In this document: positions 1-6,745 of the stretch, one piece after another | How the letters are laid out: each line of letters begins with the position of its first letter | Numbering within the stretch: position 1 is the stretch's first letter | Source of the DNA: Bacteroidia bacterium | GTDB lineage: Bacteria; Bacteroidota; Bacteroidia; Bacteroidales; Azobacteroidaceae | Length of the DNA stretch: 15,328 nucleotides | Direction of reading: 5' to 3' | Assembly: GCA_025996815.1 (NCBI GenBank) | Contig: BNTT01000064.1 | Location: 1-15,328, forward strand | Notes under the pieces: generated by a model | The model's database searches: none | The model's input: the letters and a program-made list of their open reading frames with translations, nothing else | Told to the model about the DNA's origin: nothing | Translations under genes and position numbers: made by a program

Positions 1-3000
1 TTGGCACTTATGACGGGCTGAATCTTTACAACGGGAAAGACATCACCGTTTTTCGTCCGGAGCCTGACAATCAGTCGTCGCTTTTGGGTAGCAGCATTTA
101 CAGTATTTTGGATGCGGAGCCTTCTTTTTTGTGGGTAACAACGCAGTTGGGTGTCAATAAATTTTCGATGAAAGAGCGCAAGGTGGTGGAATCGTTTCCC
201 GATTACAAAAAGGCGGAATTGATTGTTGCCACCGCGCAGGGCGATGCTTGGCTGGTGGGCAAAGATGACCATCTGTCGTTCTACGACAGGCAGCAGAAGC
301 GATTCGATGATATTTATATGCCCGGCATCAGCCCCGGCAGTGTCCGCGATATTTTTATTGGTGCCGCCGGCGAACTGAATATCATCAAGGCAGACGGCTC
401 TCTCTGCCGAGTGTCGGTGGCGACGAAGGCGGGCAAGCACAGCCTGACGCTGGTGGAGGAGCGGATTCACGGGCAGGCGTTGGGCATCGCCATTTTTCAA
501 GACGGCGTGCTCTATTGCGTGGATGCGGCAATGAACCTGTTTCAGTATGATGTGGCGGCGAAAACGAAATCGGCGGTGCGCAATATCGGGGATTTAATTC
601 GGCGATACGGGCAATTTCAGAGCATTGCCCTTTTCCAAAACGACATTTATATTGCGTTCACACACAATGGTTTGGTGCGTTTGAATGCCTCGGAACGCTA
701 CCGTCCGGATTTGGTTAATATGGAGAATGGCATCTTTTGTATGCTGAAAGATAAGAATCAGGATGCCCTCTGGGTGGGTGGCGATGGCAACGGCGTGGAG
801 TTACTGTATCGGGAAAAAGATAAATTCGGCAGTATCCTGCTCGAAAATCTGCCTTTTATGGCGAAAAAGCCTATCCGCACTTTTTTCACGGACAAAGAAC
901 ATTCGCTGTGGTTTGGGACGAAAGGCGACGGGATTATTCGCGTCAAGGATTACGACCGCTTCAACCGGCTGCCGGTGCCTGCCGCCAATGTGCAACACTT
1001 TGTGGCGCATCAGGGGCTGTATGAAGACCCTGTGTTTTCCTTTGCGCAAAGCCGTTTCCGCGCCAAAGACCTCTGGATTGGCACCAACGGCGGCGTTTCG
1101 TACTATTCCTATTCGGAAAATAAAATCTACCAACTCGCGGGCATCAATGCCGGCAAACCGGTGGAGCACGTCCATTCCCTGTGCGAAACGAGCGACTCCA
1201 CGCTGTGGGTGGCGACGGTGGGCGACGGCATCTGGCAGATTGTGATTGACAAAACGACACAACCCTACCGCGTCAAACAGAAGCACGTGTATGTTTTCAA
1301 CAAGGACAACAACCTCTGCAACGAATTTTATTCGATGATTTACGATGGCGACTCCACCCTGATTGCCGGCAGCAGAGGCGGCTATGGCGTTATTTGCTTC
1401 AACATATACACGAAAACGCACCGATTCATTTCGATGAACAACGCCGAGAACAAGGCGATTGGCGATGTGCTGTGCGTCTATAAAAGCAGCGATTCCATCC
1501 TCTACATCGGCGCGAGTTCAGGCTTGACAATCATTCGACGGTCGCCCGCCGGCGAAAATGACATCAAACAGTTTAACCGCAAAAATGGCATCGCCAACGA
1601 TATGATTCACGGTATTTTGGAAGACAATGCCGGTTTCATCTGGTTGAGCACCAACAAGGGCTTGGTCAAATACAACCCGCAAAACGATTCGTTTTACAAC
1701 TATCAATCGCCCAAAATCGGGGTCGTCGAGTTTTCCGACGATGCCTATTGGCATTGTCCGCACACCGACCGTCTGTTTTTCGGCGGTGTCAACGGCTTGG
1801 TGTGGGTGGAATCGCAGGCGACCGACGACGGGGCGGACTATGAGCCGGATTTGTCGTTCTTTGAAGTAACGCTGCTGAATGGCGAAACGCGCCCGCTGTA
1901 TGATTACAATGCCCACAACAGCAAGCCGTTGACCCTCTCCCACGAAAACAATTCATTCTCCGTTTCGTTTGCGGTGCTGGACTATATTGACGGTGCGCAT
2001 TATGATTTTTCCTACCTGCTCGAAAACTACAATGCCGATTGGGTTTCGCTGCAAAAGAGCAATCGAATCAACCTGACAAATATCCCTGCAGGCGATTATA
2101 CGCTGAAAGTGAGGTATAAAAACGATGTCGTGAATGCCGACGACAAGGTCTATGCCCTCCGGCTGAAAGTCCTGCCGCCGTGGTATCTGAGCGTGTGGGC
2201 GGTGGTGGCGTATGCCCTGCTGTGCGTGGCGGCGTTGCTGGCGGTCATCGTCTATATTCGCCGGCGGCTACTGCACAAGCAACAGATTGTGGCAGAGCGC
2301 ATTAAAGAGGAGCAGCGCGAAAAACTGCTGGAATCCAAACTGCGCTTTTTCACGAACATCACGCACGAACTGTTGACACCACTGACGCTCATCAATGGCG
2401 CGTGCGAGCAAATTCTCCACCGAAAAGATGCTAACGGGGCGATTCGGAAACATTCGCAGATGCTGCAAAACAGCGTTGCCGGACTGAACGAATTGATTCA
2501 GGAAATCATTGATTTTCGAAAAATTGAGGAAGTGGGCGACATTCCGACGACGATTAAGCAATTGCCCGTGGCAGAGATTGTAAACACCCTGCTGGAGCAG
2601 TTTGAGAGCATTGTGGCGCAGAACAAAATCAAATTGGTAACCTCCATTCCGGCGAATTTGCATTGGAACACCGACCGCTCGTGTTTCAATAAAATCATCT
2701 CCAACCTGATTTCCAATGCCTTCAAATACACCAACGCGGGCGGTGAAATCCACATTACCTTGTCTGTGGAGAAAGCCGTTTTGAAAATCACCCTCCGAAA
2801 CACCGGCAAAGGCATCGCGCCGGATGCGCTCCAATCGATTTTTGACCGCTACAAGATATTGGAAAACACGGATGTGAACACCTACAACCAGATGACGAGT
2901 CGCAACGGCTTGGGTCTGTTTATCTGTTACAGCACCACCAAACAGTTGCAGGGAGACATCGCCGTCACGAGCGAACAGAATCAGTACACCGAATTTGTGG

Positions 3001-3836
3001 TAACGCTGCCGAACTTGCCCCTCACGACCCCCACCCACTCACAAAGCGAACACAAAACATCCGGCGCGGGTAAGATTTTGGTCGTGGACGACAATAATGA
3101 CATCGTGGAATTGATTTCAGACATCCTGTCGGACGACTACACGGTGATGAAAGCCTGCTCCGTGGACGAGGCTTTGGCGCAGATGCAGCAATACACGCCG
3201 TCGCTCATCATCACCGACATTATGATGCCGGACACCGACGGCTTGTCGTTTGTTCGCCAACTGCGGCACGACAAATATGCGAAGCACATTCCGGTGATTG
3301 TCATTTCCGCCAAAGTGGATGATGCCGACTTGGAGAGCGGCTACGACGTGGGGGCAGACGCCTACCTGACCAAACCCTTTTCGGCAAAAGTGCTGCTGTC
3401 CGTTGTCAATCGCCTGCTGACGGGCAAGGGCGAGATGAAAGACTACCTGCAAACGCCGGAGAGTGCCTACGAGCTGGCAGACGGTCGCCTGCTGCACCGC
3501 GAAGACAAAGAATTTTTATCCGCCATAGTCGCTATCATCAACCAAAATATAGCCGACGAATCGCTGCGAATGGAAGACATCGCCGAAAAAATGAAAATCT
3601 CATCGCGCAATCTGTATTTGCGCCTGAAGAGCATCACCACCGTCTCGTCGCGCGAATTTATCAAAGACTACAAACTCTCTTTCGCCGCAAATTTGCTGCT
3701 CACCACCGACCTGACCATCACAGAAATCATCTACCGCATCGGCATCACCAACAAATCCTATTTCTATCGCGAGTTTGCCAAGAAATATGGGATGCCGCCG
3801 AAGGATTATCGGCGGGGGAAACAAAATTCCGATTAG
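1..3836 (+). CDS. Hybrid two-component system regulator (HTCS), 5' end outside window
   Basis: This is a one-protein sensor kinase and DNA-binding response regulator of the type that controls polysaccharide utilization loci. The frame is open from base 3, upstream of the TTG at 84, with propeller-like sequence (GTYDGLNLYNGKDI) before it, so only the signal peptide and first strand seem missing. Numbered from base 84: periplasmic beta-propeller repeats (Reg_prop) to about 610, a Y_Y_Y domain at about 618-695, one membrane helix at about 701-724, a HisKA domain with H761 in THELLTPLTL, and a HATPase domain with the N-box near N874 (NLISNAFKY), NTGKGI and SRNGLGL. A receiver domain follows at about 996-1110 with D1002/D1003, phospho-acceptor D1045 (ITDIMMPDTDG) and K1097, then an AraC-type helix-turn-helix at about 1145-1246. 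All key residues are present. The family binds glycan breakdown products in the periplasm. The ligand cannot be read from sequence; the nearest likely target is the SusC/SusD pair downstream. Confidence 0.95.
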   Translation, partial: GTYDGLNLYNGKDITVFRPEPDNQSSLLGSSIYSILDAEPSFLWVTTQLGVNKFSMKERKVVESFPDYKKAELIVATAQGDAWLVGKDDHLSFYDRQQKRFDDIYMPGISPGSVRDIFIGAAGELNIIKADGSLCRVSVATKAGKHSLTLVEERIHGQALGIAIFQDGVLYCVDAAMNLFQYDVAAKTKSAVRNIGDLIRRYGQFQSIALFQNDIYIAFTHNGLVRLNASERYRPDLVNMENGIFCMLKDKNQDALWVGGDGNGVELLYREKDKFGSILLENLPFMAKKPIRTFFTDKEHSLWFGTKGDGIIRVKDYDRFNRLPVPAANVQHFVAHQGLYEDPVFSFAQSRFRAKDLWIGTNGGVSYYSYSENKIYQLAGINAGKPVEHVHSLCETSDSTLWVATVGDGIWQIVIDKTTQPYRVKQKHVYVFNKDNNLCNEFYSMIYDGDSTLIAGSRGGYGVICFNIYTKTHRFISMNNAENKAIGDVLCVYKSSDSILYIGASSGLTIIRRSPAGENDIKQFNRKNGIANDMIHGILEDNAGFIWLSTNKGLVKYNPQNDSFYNYQSPKIGVVEFSDDAYWHCPHTDRLFFGGVNGLVWVESQATDDGADYEPDLSFFEVTLLNGETRPLYDYNAHNSKPLTLSHENNSFSVSFAVLDYIDGAHYDFSYLLENYNADWVSLQKSNRINLTNIPAGDYTLKVRYKNDVVNADDKVYALRLKVLPPWYLSVWAVVAYALLCVAALLAVIVYIRRRLLHKQQIVAERIKEEQREKLLESKLRFFTNITHELLTPLTLINGACEQILHRKDANGAIRKHSQMLQNSVAGLNELIQEIIDFRKIEEVGDIPTTIKQLPVAEIVNTLLEQFESIVAQNKIKLVTSIPANLHWNTDRSCFNKIISNLISNAFKYTNAGGEIHITLSVEKAVLKITLRNTGKGIAPDALQSIFDRYKILENTDVNTYNQMTSRNGLGLFICYSTTKQLQGDIAVTSEQNQYTEFVVTLPNLPLTTPTHSQSEHKTSGAGKILVVDDNNDIVELISDILSDDYTVMKACSVDEALAQMQQYTPSLIITDIMMPDTDGLSFVRQLRHDKYAKHIPVIVISAKVDDADLESGYDVGADAYLTKPFSAKVLLSVVNRLLTGKGEMKDYLQTPESAYELADGRLLHREDKEFLSAIVAIINQNIADESLRMEDIAEKMKISSRNLYLRLKSITTVSSREFIKDYKLSFAANLLLTTDLTITEIIYRIGITNKSYFYREFAKKYGMPPKDYRRGKQNSD

Positions 3837-3854
3837 ATTCCGCTTTTTTTTCAT

Positions 3855-3862
3855 TACCTTTG
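3855..3862 (+). promoter_or_regulatory. Bacteroides-type -7 promoter element before the four-gene unit
   Basis: TACCTTTG matches the Bacteroidota -7 consensus TAnnTTTG. The -33 position (about 3833-3835) reads TTA instead of TTG, so the upstream half is imperfect. Transcription from it would start near 3869, giving a purine-rich leader of about 15 bases before the ATG at 3884. It also argues against the in-frame TTG at 3860, which would lie inside the promoter. The element begins 19 bases after the regulator stop codon. The call rests on consensus match and spacing. Confidence 0.55.
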
Positions 3863-3883
3863 TGGCAGAAAAAAGAAAGAGTT

Positions 3884-5620
3884 ATGGAAACAAAAAAAAT
3901 TAAGCGTTTGCCTACCGGCATCTCCAATTTTGAGAGCATGATGACCGAGAATTATGCCTATGTGGATAAGACGCGCTTCGTGGAACAACTTGAAAATGAG
4001 TCCAATCCCTATCAGTTCTTCATCCGTCCGCGCAAATTCGGCAAGAGTTTGTTCTTCACCTTGCTCGACCATTATTATGACATCAACAAGGCGAAGATGT
4101 TTGACGAACTGTTTGGCGGGTTGTATATAGGCAAACATCCGACACCCAAAAAGAATGCTTATGCCATACTGAAATTCGATTTTTCGGGTCTAAACACCTC
4201 CGAAGAAGACGGTTTCCGGCATTCTTTTTCTTGGAAAATAGAAAATGCCATTCGCCAGTTTCTGAATATGTATCGAAATATTTTCCCTGATGCCGATAAT
4301 TGTATTCGACGGATTGATGAGGTCAAACCGGGCATTGAGTCCGTCCAAATAGCCATCACTGCTGCCGAATCAGCCGGAATAAAGCTCTTTATCATCATCG
4401 ACGAATACGACCATTTTGCGAACGACCTCATCGCTATGGGCAGCCGGTTGGGCGAAGATGTTTATCACAACATGGTGCAAGCCAACGGTTTTGTGCGCGA
4501 TTTCTACGAATCGTTGAAAGTGGGCACCAAATCGGTCATCGGGCGCATTTTCATCACCGGCATCTCGCCCGTGATGCTGGACGACCTCACAAGCGGTTTC
4601 AACATTGCCGTCAACCTCACGCTTAATCCACGGTACAACGAAATGATGGGCTTTACGCAACAGGAAGTGGAGGCATTGATGCTGGAAACCGGCGTTGACC
4701 CCAATCTGGTCAATGTGGATATGGAGGCATATTATGATGGCTATCTTTTTGACGAAGACGGAGAAAATCGGGTATATAATCCGTCGATGATTCTCTATTT
4801 CTTCAATCAGATATTAGTATCGCGGAAATCACCTAAAAATATCATCGACGACAACCTGAAAACGGATTACAACCGCCTGCGCCGTATGGTTCAAAACGAG
4901 GAAAATCGCAACACGTTGATGGAAATTGTTCAGAACAACGGCATTGTATCCGACATCATCAGCAAGTTTTCGATTGACCGGTTGGAAGACACCAAATATT
5001 TTATATCGCTGCTTTTTTATATGGGATTGCTCACGGTGGATAAGATTGAGGAAGGAAGTCTTCGGTTGAAAATCCCTAATTATTCCATCCGAACAGTTTA
5101 TTGGGAATATTTGGAACAGTTGACGCTTGAATGGAATCAAGATGTAACAATTGATTTGAGGGAACAAAGTGCTGCGGTCAGGGAATTGGCATACAAAGGC
5201 AATCTGCGCCCTTACATCGAATATGTGAGCCAAAACATTTTCAGCCGCTTGTCTAACCGCGACTTGCAGCAGTTCAATGAAAAATACATCAAAATTATGT
5301 TGCTCAACGGCTTGTTTCAGAGCAAATTGTATGTGCCGCGCACAGAAAAGGAGGTTGAAGGCGGTTATATCGACATTTTTTTGCAGCGCAATCCGGCAGT
5401 TCCCGATACAAAATATGAATGGGTATGGGAAATTAAATACCTCAAAAAGGATAATGAAAAAGATTTCCAAGCCACACGCGATGCCGCCCGCGCACAATTG
5501 GATAAATACCGCAATGCGCATGAATTTGCGGAGCGCACCGATGTGCGGTTTGCGTCGATTATCTTCATTGGCAAAGACAAGTTTGAGATAGAAGAATATA
5601 AATACGGGGAGAAGAGATGA
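3884..5620 (+). CDS. AAA-ATPase-like protein with C-terminal PD-(D/E)XK nuclease-like domain
   Basis: This 578-residue protein matches the Bacteroidota family that joins an AAA-ATPase-like domain (PF09820) to a PD-(D/E)XK nuclease-like domain (PF08011). The N-terminus has the family's typical opening (LPTGISNFESM, then YAYVDKT). The phosphate-binding loop is RPRKFGKSL at 48-56 with K54, and the Walker B strand is LFIIIDEYDHF with D173/E174. The C-terminal nuclease core is visible as GGYIDIFL (D497) followed by WEIKYLKK (E516, K518), so the D...ExK residues are intact. Length is normal for the family. The ATG at 3884 was chosen over the TTG at 3860 because a -7 element covers 3855-3862. The stop overlaps the next ATG (ATGA, 5617-5620), indicating translational coupling. 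Family members are often multi-copy and poorly characterised; roles in mobile-element conflict or defence have been proposed. The cellular target is unknown. Confidence 0.88.
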   Translation: METKKIKRLPTGISNFESMMTENYAYVDKTRFVEQLENESNPYQFFIRPRKFGKSLFFTLLDHYYDINKAKMFDELFGGLYIGKHPTPKKNAYAILKFDFSGLNTSEEDGFRHSFSWKIENAIRQFLNMYRNIFPDADNCIRRIDEVKPGIESVQIAITAAESAGIKLFIIIDEYDHFANDLIAMGSRLGEDVYHNMVQANGFVRDFYESLKVGTKSVIGRIFITGISPVMLDDLTSGFNIAVNLTLNPRYNEMMGFTQQEVEALMLETGVDPNLVNVDMEAYYDGYLFDEDGENRVYNPSMILYFFNQILVSRKSPKNIIDDNLKTDYNRLRRMVQNEENRNTLMEIVQNNGIVSDIISKFSIDRLEDTKYFISLLFYMGLLTVDKIEEGSLRLKIPNYSIRTVYWEYLEQLTLEWNQDVTIDLREQSAAVRELAYKGNLRPYIEYVSQNIFSRLSNRDLQQFNEKYIKIMLLNGLFQSKLYVPRTEKEVEGGYIDIFLQRNPAVPDTKYEWVWEIKYLKKDNEKDFQATRDAARAQLDKYRNAHEFAERTDVRFASIIFIGKDKFEIEEYKYGEKR

Positions 5621-6108
5621 TACTGTATCATGGAAGTAACGTGGCTGTCAAGCAGCCTGAAATTCGCCAACACAACAGGGCGGTGGATTTTGGTGGTGGG
5701 TTTTACACTACCACCAATCGCGTTCAGGCAGACCGCTGGGCGAGACGTGTGGCGCGGCTCAATGGCGGCTCTCCCACCGTTTCGGTCTATGAATTTGATG
5801 CCAATTTGGTGAAAAATCTGCGCGAATTAACCTTTCCGATGCCCAATGAAGCGTGGCTCCAATTTGTTTCAGCCAACCGCAATCAAATTCATCTTGCGCA
5901 GCCTTACGATTTGGTGATTGGTCCGGTGGCAAATGATGATGTTTTCACTACTTTGCAGGCTTATTTTGCAGGTGTTTTGGATGCCGAAGAAACGCTTAAA
6001 CGCTTGAAAATAAAGGATTTATTCGACCAATATGTGTTCAAGACAACAAAAGCATTGGATTTTCTTAAATTTACGGAATACAGGGAGGTGAGCGATGATA
6101 GCAACTAA
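5617..6108 (+). CDS. DUF3990 protein, ADP-ribosyltransferase-like (possible toxin)
   Basis: The 163-residue product looks like DUF3990 (PF13151). Visible signatures are ILYHGS at the N-terminus (H5), DFGGGFYTTTN at 24-34 (Y30), YDLVIGPVANDD at 97-108, and DQYVFKTTKALDFLKF at 137-152. The YHG followed by GxFYTT arrangement is typical of the ADP-ribosyltransferase fold, with H5 and Y30 as likely NAD-binding residues. Q138 is a candidate for the third catalytic position, but this is inference. No signal peptide is present, so it should act in the cytoplasm. Its ATG overlaps the stop of the ATPase-nuclease gene by 4 bases, and its end overlaps the next small gene by 14. The arrangement, an ART-like protein followed by small acidic proteins, resembles a toxin with antitoxins. 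The family call is fairly firm; enzymatic activity and toxicity are not shown by sequence. Confidence 0.8.
   Translation: MILYHGSNVAVKQPEIRQHNRAVDFGGGFYTTTNRVQADRWARRVARLNGGSPTVSVYEFDANLVKNLRELTFPMPNEAWLQFVSANRNQIHLAQPYDLVIGPVANDDVFTTLQAYFAGVLDAEETLKRLKIKDLFDQYVFKTTKALDFLKFTEYREVSDDSN
6083..6090 (+). promoter_or_regulatory. Strong Shine-Dalgarno site for the first small gene
   Basis: GGGAGGTG lies 4 bases before the ATG at 6095, inside the end of the DUF3990 gene. It is close to a full anti-16S match, which is uncommon in Bacteroidota, where A-rich leaders dominate. It fixes the start at 6095 and suggests that this small protein is translated efficiently and partly independently of the gene upstream, as expected for an antitoxin needed in excess. 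Confidence 0.6.
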
Positions 6109-6328
6109 GACGTATTGGGCAATTCCCGCCAAGGTTGTTGAACTTATTGTGCGGAATTATGGCATTGCAGAGGCTGAGGCGGTAGATTTGTTCTACAATT
6201 CGCAGGTGTATGCCTGGTATGAGGATGAGGAAACAGGATTTTGGCATTTCGACCCGTTGTTGCTGTTTCAATTGTTTAATGAGGAAAAAACGACCGGCAA
6301 GATAACACTTCCGGAAATGATATTATGA
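6095..6328 (+). CDS. Small DUF3791-like protein, possible antitoxin 1
   Basis: A 77-residue acidic protein with no signal peptide or membrane segment. It has the pattern KVVELIVRNYGIAEAEAV then DLFYNSQVYAWYEDEE, which resembles small helical proteins found next to DUF3990 genes. It shows a similar layout to the following gene: a V-x-LI-x-NY helix, a spacer, then A-V-x-x-LF and a VY pair, so the two may be distant paralogues. The start is set by the Shine-Dalgarno site at 6083-6090. The gene overlaps the upstream gene by 14 bases and shares ATGA (6325-6328) with the downstream one. It has no catalytic motif, so a binding or neutralising role is the simplest idea. The DUF3791 assignment is weaker here than for its neighbour. 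Confidence 0.72.
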   Translation: MIATKTYWAIPAKVVELIVRNYGIAEAEAVDLFYNSQVYAWYEDEETGFWHFDPLLLFQLFNEEKTTGKITLPEMIL

Positions 6329-6570
6329 ACAGGGAAGTACGGTTTTTGGTGTATCTGATTGAGAACTACAAGCAGCAAAAAGGGCTGAATGGCAGGGCGG
6401 TGGCGGCGTTGTTCAAACAGCACAAGGTGTATGATTTTGTCATAGAGATGTATGATTTGCTTCACGTGGAGGGTCCGCGTGCCAATGAATACATTATTGA
6501 TGAATACCTTGAACGTGCAGGCGTTACTCCTCCGAAGCGGGTCTTGACCGGCGAGGCGAGCTATCTTTAA
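6325..6570 (+). CDS. DUF3791 family small protein, possible antitoxin 2
   Basis: An 81-residue protein that fits DUF3791 (PF12668): a hydrophobic helix (VRFLVYLIENYKQQKGL), then AVAALFKQHKVYDFVIEMYDLLHVEGP and a C-terminal DEYL segment. The family is short, of unknown function, and often sits beside DUF3990 genes in Bacteroidales and Clostridia (from memory of the family). The ATG overlaps the preceding stop codon, so it is probably translated by coupling. It is the last gene of the unit; a strong hairpin terminator begins 11 bases after its stop. No nucleic-acid-binding or catalytic motif is visible. A role in controlling the DUF3990 protein is inferred from context only. Confidence 0.78.
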   Translation: MNREVRFLVYLIENYKQQKGLNGRAVAALFKQHKVYDFVIEMYDLLHVEGPRANEYIIDEYLERAGVTPPKRVLTGEASYL

Positions 6571-6581
6571 GGGTAAAATTC

Positions 6582-6635
6582 GACAAAAAAATGGGTCATT
6601 TTTTGCAAAATGCGAAAAATGACCCTTTTTTTGTC
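6582..6635 (+). terminator. Rho-independent terminator closing the four-gene unit
   Basis: A core stem of 11 base pairs (GGGTCATTTTT at 6593-6603 with AAAAATGACCC at 6615-6625) carries an 11-base loop and is followed by T7. The stem extends outward: GAC-A7 at 6582-6591 pairs with T7-GTC at 6626-6635, with T6592 bulged. Because A- and T-runs flank both sides, it could terminate in either direction. It isolates the four genes upstream from the SusC gene. Confidence 0.85.
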
Positions 6636-6678
6636 AAAAAGTGGACTTTTTTTTTAATTTTTATTCGTAATATTGCAC

Positions 6679-6706
6679 CGTGAATTGTGAAAGAAGACAA
6701 TTCACG
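6679..6706 (+). repeat. Perfect 10-bp inverted repeat in the SusC leader
   Basis: CGTGAATTGT (6679-6688) pairs with ACAATTCACG (6697-6706) around an 8-base loop, with no mismatch. No T-run follows, so it is not a terminator. It lies 40 bases before the SusC start. A weak -7-like TAATATTG sits at 6668-6675; if that were used, the hairpin would be near the 5' end of the mRNA. It could be an operator for the upstream regulator or an mRNA-stabilising stem. The rest of 6636-6745 is AT-rich and contains no other clear element. Confidence 0.6.
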
Positions 6707-6745
6707 AAATAGTATTTTACAAATTTAATAAAAAAAACAATGTGT

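Noticed and set aside
2364..2381. Altered H-box HELLTPL in the regulator, with R replaced by L, and NTGKGI for DTGxGI
   Set aside because: The HTCS subclass with SRNGLGL commonly carries HEL-x-TPL and NTGKGI variants, so this is family-typical and not evidence of a dead kinase.
801..3038. Long antisense and alternative-frame open frames inside the hybrid regulator (for example 801-1421 and 2268-3038 on the minus strand)
   Set aside because: They lie fully within a gene with intact domain motifs, have no recognisable family, and come from the GC-rich third positions of the real frame.
4025..4051. Degenerate Walker A (RPRKFGKS, lacking the first glycine) in the ATPase-nuclease
   Set aside because: This form is normal for the AAA-ATPase-like family and K54 and D173/E174 are kept.
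4829..5521. Minus-strand open frame of 230 codons opposite the nuclease domain
   Set aside because: It is a shadow of the coding strand; the sense frame has complete catalytic motifs.
3840..6640. Direct repeats, integrase or insertion sequence ends around the four-gene unit
   Set aside because: I looked at both edges and found only A- and T-runs and the terminator; no target duplication or recombinase.
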